From NCBI GenBank assembly GCA_009380025.1, contig WHSP01000002.1, positions 39,475 to 103,474 of the forward strand: a stretch of DNA of 64,000 nt, in the 5' to 3' direction. The position numbers and the translations under genes were made by a program. Under the pieces are notes generated by a model. The model did not search any database and was not told the DNA's origin. It saw only the letters and a list, made by a program, of their open reading frames with translations. Shown piece after piece: positions 60,381 to 64,000 of the stretch (its first letter is position 1; each line of letters begins with the position of its first letter). Origin of the DNA: Gemmatimonas sp. (GTDB lineage: Bacteria > Gemmatimonadota > Gemmatimonadetes > Longimicrobiales > Longimicrobiaceae).

Positions 60381-61691
60381 CTAGGTGGTTGGCCGACCCG
60401 CGAGCAGCTTCCGGGAGAGGCGGCGTGCGAGGGCGATGATAGTGAGCACGGTCGGCCGACAGAGCGCCTCCGGGAAGACACTGGCGTCACAGACGTAGAG
60501 CCCCCCAATCTCGGTCTCCAGGTCGGAGTTGACGATCTCGCCGATCCTGACCGTGCCGGAAGGGTGGGTGCCCCTGAGCGGGGTCGTGAAGATGGAGTCG
60601 TATTCACAGCCCGCGAGCCTCAGGATTTCTCCGGCAACAGTCTCGGCCTGAGACAGGCGAGCGCGATCGGACGGGGTCAGGCCCTTCCTGATCGTGGCGT
60701 TCTCCGTGACCTCCCCGCTGATCTCGTCCTTCAACTTGATCATCACGCCCATCGTTCGACCCCAGCGGCGCCAGGTAAGCGGATAGCCGGGTCCCTTGGC
60801 CGCCATGACGATCGGGTACATCAGCCAGGGGTCGATCAGGGTGGAATAGAGCACACCGAGGTCATCGTCCGGGAAGCTCCAGGTCATCGGTGGCTCAGCA
60901 CCCTGCCCCTTGGTACGCGAGTAGCCGTACACCATCACGGTGGTATCCATCGTCATGCCACGGCCTGCTCCTTCGATGCCACTTCTACGAAGGAGCGCGG
61001 CCGATCCGATGCCCCCGGCCGCCACCACCACACGCTCGGCACCCAGCTCGAAGGGTCGGCCATCCACTCGACCCAGCACCGCCGTCACGCACCCTTCTTC
61101 GATACGTAGCTGGTCGACCTTTGCCCGCGTCCAGACCTCCGCACCGGCCTGTACGGCATCGTCCACCCACTCCGCAGCGTTCCACTTCGCACCGCACCGG
61201 CACCCCAGCATGCAGCGCGCGCCGCAGTCGAACTCGGCCGCCCGGGCCGGCTGCATGAACTTGTCCTGCGCCTCCCACCTCATCCCGAGCTCACCCGCTG
61301 CCTCGGCGATTCGGGTGGACGCCACTCCGCACAGCTCCGGGGGGAGTGGGGCGACTTTCAGCTCGCCGGCCGCCGCGACGGCATCCTGCTCGAGGTCGAT
61401 CCCATACCGATCCAGCCACCACGATCCAGGCGGCGACGAGCAGCCACAGTACATACTCGTCGCCCCCCCGAGCATGAGCGGCCGGATCACGTTCATGCCC
61501 TCGTCGGTGAAGAGCAGCCCACCCTTCTCCGCATAGAGCAAGGACCCGGGATACGTCCCGTACAGCCGACTGGGCCTCCAATCCCGCCCTCGTTCGAGTA
61601 GCAGGACTGGTTCGCCCGCGCGTGCCAACTCGCGAGCGACCGTCGCCCCTCCGGGCCCCGATCCGATTACGATCGTACGTTCAGACGCCAT
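60381..61691 (-). CDS. GMC-family FAD-dependent oxidoreductase
   Basis: 436 residues. The FAD motif is at the start: TIVIGSGPGGATVARELARA (GSGPGGA). The second GMC-type block is near 75 (IRPLMLGGATSMYCGCSSPP), and a Cys-rich stretch follows in the middle (FDCGARCMLGCRCGAKWNAA), probably an iron-sulfur or metal region as in some GMC relatives. The closing motif LYVCDASVFPEALCRPTVLT with the end helix LARRLSRKLL is the family terminus (normally DASVFP..p..NP). The usual His-Asn pair at the active site is not clear: HPSGTVRIG supplies the His. Substrate may be an alcohol or sterol-like compound. Confidence 0.82.
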   Translation of the reverse strand: MASERTIVIGSGPGGATVARELARAGEPVLLLERGRDWRPSRLYGTYPGSLLYAEKGGLLFTDEGMNVIRPLMLGGATSMYCGCSSPPGSWWLDRYGIDLEQDAVAAAGELKVAPLPPELCGVASTRIAEAAGELGMRWEAQDKFMQPARAAEFDCGARCMLGCRCGAKWNAAEWVDDAVQAGAEVWTRAKVDQLRIEEGCVTAVLGRVDGRPFELGAERVVVAAGGIGSAALLRRSGIEGAGRGMTMDTTVMVYGYSRTKGQGAEPPMTWSFPDDDLGVLYSTLIDPWLMYPIVMAAKGPGYPLTWRRWGRTMGVMIKLKDEISGEVTENATIRKGLTPSDRARLSQAETVAGEILRLAGCEYDSIFTTPLRGTHPSGTVRIGEIVNSDLETEIGGLYVCDASVFPEALCRPTVLTIIALARRLSRKLLAGRPTT

Positions 61692-61855
61692 CTCAATGCA
61701 GACTCTATCCTCGTGCTCGTACCCAGATTGACGAGCGGCCGAAGGCGGGGAGTCGGGCCCGTTTGCCCGGTTGGCCGCCGGAACTTGTCCGGTCGTCCGC
61801 GGTATTTTGGCCCGGTACTCTTATCGATTGACCCACATCGCATTATATCCGACGG

Positions 61856-63937
61856 ATGAGTCGCACCCGGCAAGCCGTCGTGACCGCCGCTCTTCTCGTC
61901 GGCTGCTTCGCACCGCTCGTAGCACAGCAACCCGACGGCCGGCAGTGGGACGACGACCGCGTCCTCGAGCTCGTGAACAACGGCATCGAGAGGCGAATGT
62001 CCGAGGTCGTGGACACTGCGCTTCAGAACTACTCCGCCGACGCGCGTGGCTTCGTCTACTTCATTCTGGACGCTCCGGAGCTGGACCGTCAGACCCTGGT
62101 CCGCACGGACCAGGTGGCCGTCGAAGTCTACTGGCGCGCTCCCAACGAAGTGCGGCAGCGGATCGTCGGTCTGCGGGAGCGCCGTGAGCTGCCTGTCTCC
62201 CGGCTCTACTACTACCTCGACCGCTTGACCGTCGTCCAGGACAACTACGGGCAGGGGATCGTCATTGCGGATGGCGACAATGTCAGCGACGTACCCCACC
62301 CGGTCGGTGCCGGCGCTCCGGAACACTACCACTACAGCCTGGTCGACTCGCTGACGCTTCGGCTTTCGGGCATTGACGAGCCCGTGCAGGTCTACGAGGT
62401 CCAGGTCCGACCGCGGGACCCCGACTCGCCGGCGGTTATCGGCACGGTCTTCCTGGAGGCGGCGACCGGCGCGTTGGTGAGGATGAACTTCACCTTCACA
62501 CCGTCTGCTTACGTCGACCCGCGACTGGACCAAATCAGCGTCACGCTCGAGAACGGCCTCTGGAGAGGTCGCTATTGGCTTCCCTACGAGCAACGTCTCG
62601 AAATCCGAAGAGAGATACCTGAGCTGGATCTTCCCTTCGGAACGTTGATTCGAACCCGCATGCAAATCGGCGAGTACCGCTTCAACGAGGGAGTTCCGGA
62701 CTGGATCTTTGCTAGCCCTCTTCCGATCACTATGGCACCGCCGTCCCAGCGGGAGTCGTTTCCCTTCGAGCAACCGATCGACGCCGAGTGGCGCCTCGAG
62801 GGGATTGGACAGCCGATGGAAGTCGAAGAGATCCGGGAAGAGGCGCGGGCGCTCTTGAGTGAGCAGCTGATCAGCGGATTGCCGCAGACCCGTCTCGGCT
62901 TCGGATCCGCATCGGATCTCTTTCGCTACAATCGGGCGGAGGGGCCGACAATCGGGTTCGGCTGGGGCTTGCGACCTGACGAAGAGTCCACCGTTCGGCT
63001 TCACGGTGGTTGGTCTTTCGGCGCCGAGCACCCGACGCTCGCCGCGGGGATCACAACGCGAGGCGATACCCAGGGGCAGCTGGAAGCGCACCTCAACGAG
63101 CCTCGGGACGTTGGCGGAACGGAGCCGTCGGCCGGCTTGACGAACTCCCTGGCCGCCCTGCTTTTCGGTGAAGATTGGCTCGACCCGTATTACGCCAGTG
63201 GTGTGCGAGGGAGCGGTCGGTTGTGGCATCCCGAGGGTTGGTCGCTCTCCATCGAGGCCACGGCCGAGCGTCAACAATCGGCAGAGCTGACCACGGACTA
63301 CTCGGTATTCGGTGATCCCGATTCCTTTCGAACGGTCCGGGAGATCGACCAGGGAAACCACTTTTCCGGGGACCTCGTACTTCGTCGTGCCGAGCCCGAC
63401 GTTCCCGGCGGCTGGTCGGCCGAGGTCCGGGGCGGCGGAGGACGCCTCATCGGCCGTGAAGGGGGTCCCTCCTTCGACTTCGGGCGCGTCGAGGGGGCTG
63501 CCTCCTTACGCTGGGCATGGTCGGCACGCCGCGCAAACCTTGATCTCCACGGCTCGGCTGGGTTCCTGTTCGGCGACGTGCCGCGGCAGGAGCTCTACCT
63601 GCTGGGTGGGCGTGGGCCGCTCCCCGGCTACGCGCATAGGGCCTTCGGTGGCAACCAGCACCTCCTCGCTCGGCTGGACGCATCGGCGGATCTCACTCAC
63701 CCCTGGCTGCGCGCCCGGGCCTTCACCGGCGTCGGCTGGACCGGCGCGAGCGGCAGCGGCGACGAAGCCCTTCGCCTGTGGGGGACTGGCACGTCCGACG
63801 GGCTCCGACCTGCCTTCGGCGTAGGCCTCGGTGTGTTCTACGATGTCATCCACGTCGATGTCGCGCGCGGCCTGGGTGACGCCGCGCGCACGCAGCTGAT
63901 CATCGAAGTACAGCGGCCTTTCTGGGATTTCCTCTAG
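61856..63937 (+). CDS. Omp85-like outer membrane beta-barrel protein
   Basis: 693 residues with a signal peptide (RQAVVTAALLVGCFAPLVAQ). The N-terminal 300 residues form a soluble periplasmic region of unknown type (VYWRAPNEVRQRIVGLRERR, YYYLDRLTVVQDNYGQGIVI, SAYVDPRLDQISVTLENGLW). From about 360 a beta-barrel follows with alternating aromatic strands (LHGGWSFGAEHPTLAAGITT, GWSLSIEATAERQQSAELTT). The late motif LLGGRGPLPGYAHRAFGGNQ recalls the RGY/F loop of the BamA/TamA family, and the C-terminus ends VQRPFWDFL with a terminal aromatic. It may insert or secrete other proteins, or be a transporter for one partner. No POTRA domain is recognisable. Confidence 0.72.
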   Translation: MSRTRQAVVTAALLVGCFAPLVAQQPDGRQWDDDRVLELVNNGIERRMSEVVDTALQNYSADARGFVYFILDAPELDRQTLVRTDQVAVEVYWRAPNEVRQRIVGLRERRELPVSRLYYYLDRLTVVQDNYGQGIVIADGDNVSDVPHPVGAGAPEHYHYSLVDSLTLRLSGIDEPVQVYEVQVRPRDPDSPAVIGTVFLEAATGALVRMNFTFTPSAYVDPRLDQISVTLENGLWRGRYWLPYEQRLEIRREIPELDLPFGTLIRTRMQIGEYRFNEGVPDWIFASPLPITMAPPSQRESFPFEQPIDAEWRLEGIGQPMEVEEIREEARALLSEQLISGLPQTRLGFGSASDLFRYNRAEGPTIGFGWGLRPDEESTVRLHGGWSFGAEHPTLAAGITTRGDTQGQLEAHLNEPRDVGGTEPSAGLTNSLAALLFGEDWLDPYYASGVRGSGRLWHPEGWSLSIEATAERQQSAELTTDYSVFGDPDSFRTVREIDQGNHFSGDLVLRRAEPDVPGGWSAEVRGGGGRLIGREGGPSFDFGRVEGAASLRWAWSARRANLDLHGSAGFLFGDVPRQELYLLGGRGPLPGYAHRAFGGNQHLLARLDASADLTHPWLRARAFTGVGWTGASGSGDEALRLWGTGTSDGLRPAFGVGLGVFYDVIHVDVARGLGDAARTQLIIEVQRPFWDFL

Positions 63938-64000
63938 AAGGCCGCTGATAAATCGCGCAGCTCTGCGTGTTAACAGATGCTTCCTTCGGGCGCCCGCTTC

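Overview
The window is high-GC chromosomal DNA from a bacterium with an outer membrane. Three gene types fit Gemmatimonadota or a close relative: a SusC/RagA-type TonB receptor with a SusD-like lipoprotein, a PadR regulator coupled to a long ADOP-type ABC permease, and several secreted proteins of unclassified families. This assignment is an inference from gene content; there is no rRNA or other marker gene in the window. No tRNA, rRNA or CRISPR array was found.

Layout. 1-381: N-terminal part of an ECF sigma factor running off the left edge. 1208-4119: a complete IS50-like insertion sequence with 19-bp ends. Its transposase carries a DruA-like (DUF4338) front half, and a small KTSC-like gene sits inside the element. 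4166-5006: two decayed gene fragments. 5201-13992: a putative oxidation locus with SusC, SusD, a secreted cytochrome c-copper monooxygenase fusion, a secreted partner, a Tat-leader mini-ORF and an NAD(P)H oxidoreductase. 14084-16905: HAD phosphatase and a CopB-type copper ATPase. 17096-21010: two secreted peptidases on the minus strand. 21390-27991: GbsR/MarR-type regulator and a TolC/MFP/RND efflux operon, with a shared 19-bp dyad in front of the regulator and in front of tolC.

28117-38286 is an accessory and decay zone. It holds VapBC, a truncated DUF4143 gene, PadR-ADOP, an integrase tail, HicBA, a chimeric DUF1801 ORF, two ADOP permease tails, an alpha/beta hydrolase, a class D beta-lactamase-like remnant and a plasmid RepA-like remnant. 

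38287-53499 returns to intact single genes: HAD, SDR, isochorismatase-like hydrolase, SIS protein, lipoproteins, FkbM methyltransferase, MBL hydrolase, DsbA-like protein, AGCS symporter, a degenerate DEAD-box protein with a DbpA-type RNA-binding domain, Smr, HU and a GAF histidine kinase. 53639-58404 is a compact serine biosynthesis operon (aminotransferase, SerB, class V aminotransferase, SerA). 58518-63937 contains an unknown protein, a PAS kinase-like protein whose phosphoacceptor histidine is replaced by asparagine, a GMC oxidoreductase and an Omp85-like barrel protein.

Four copies of a 71-81 bp inverted-repeat element (GGATCCCCGC...GCGGGGAT core) are scattered in intergenic DNA. The most interesting hypothesis is the 5.2-14 kb locus: an outer-membrane uptake pair next to a heme-c-fused copper monooxygenase with all six expected copper ligands, followed by a reductase and a copper exporter.
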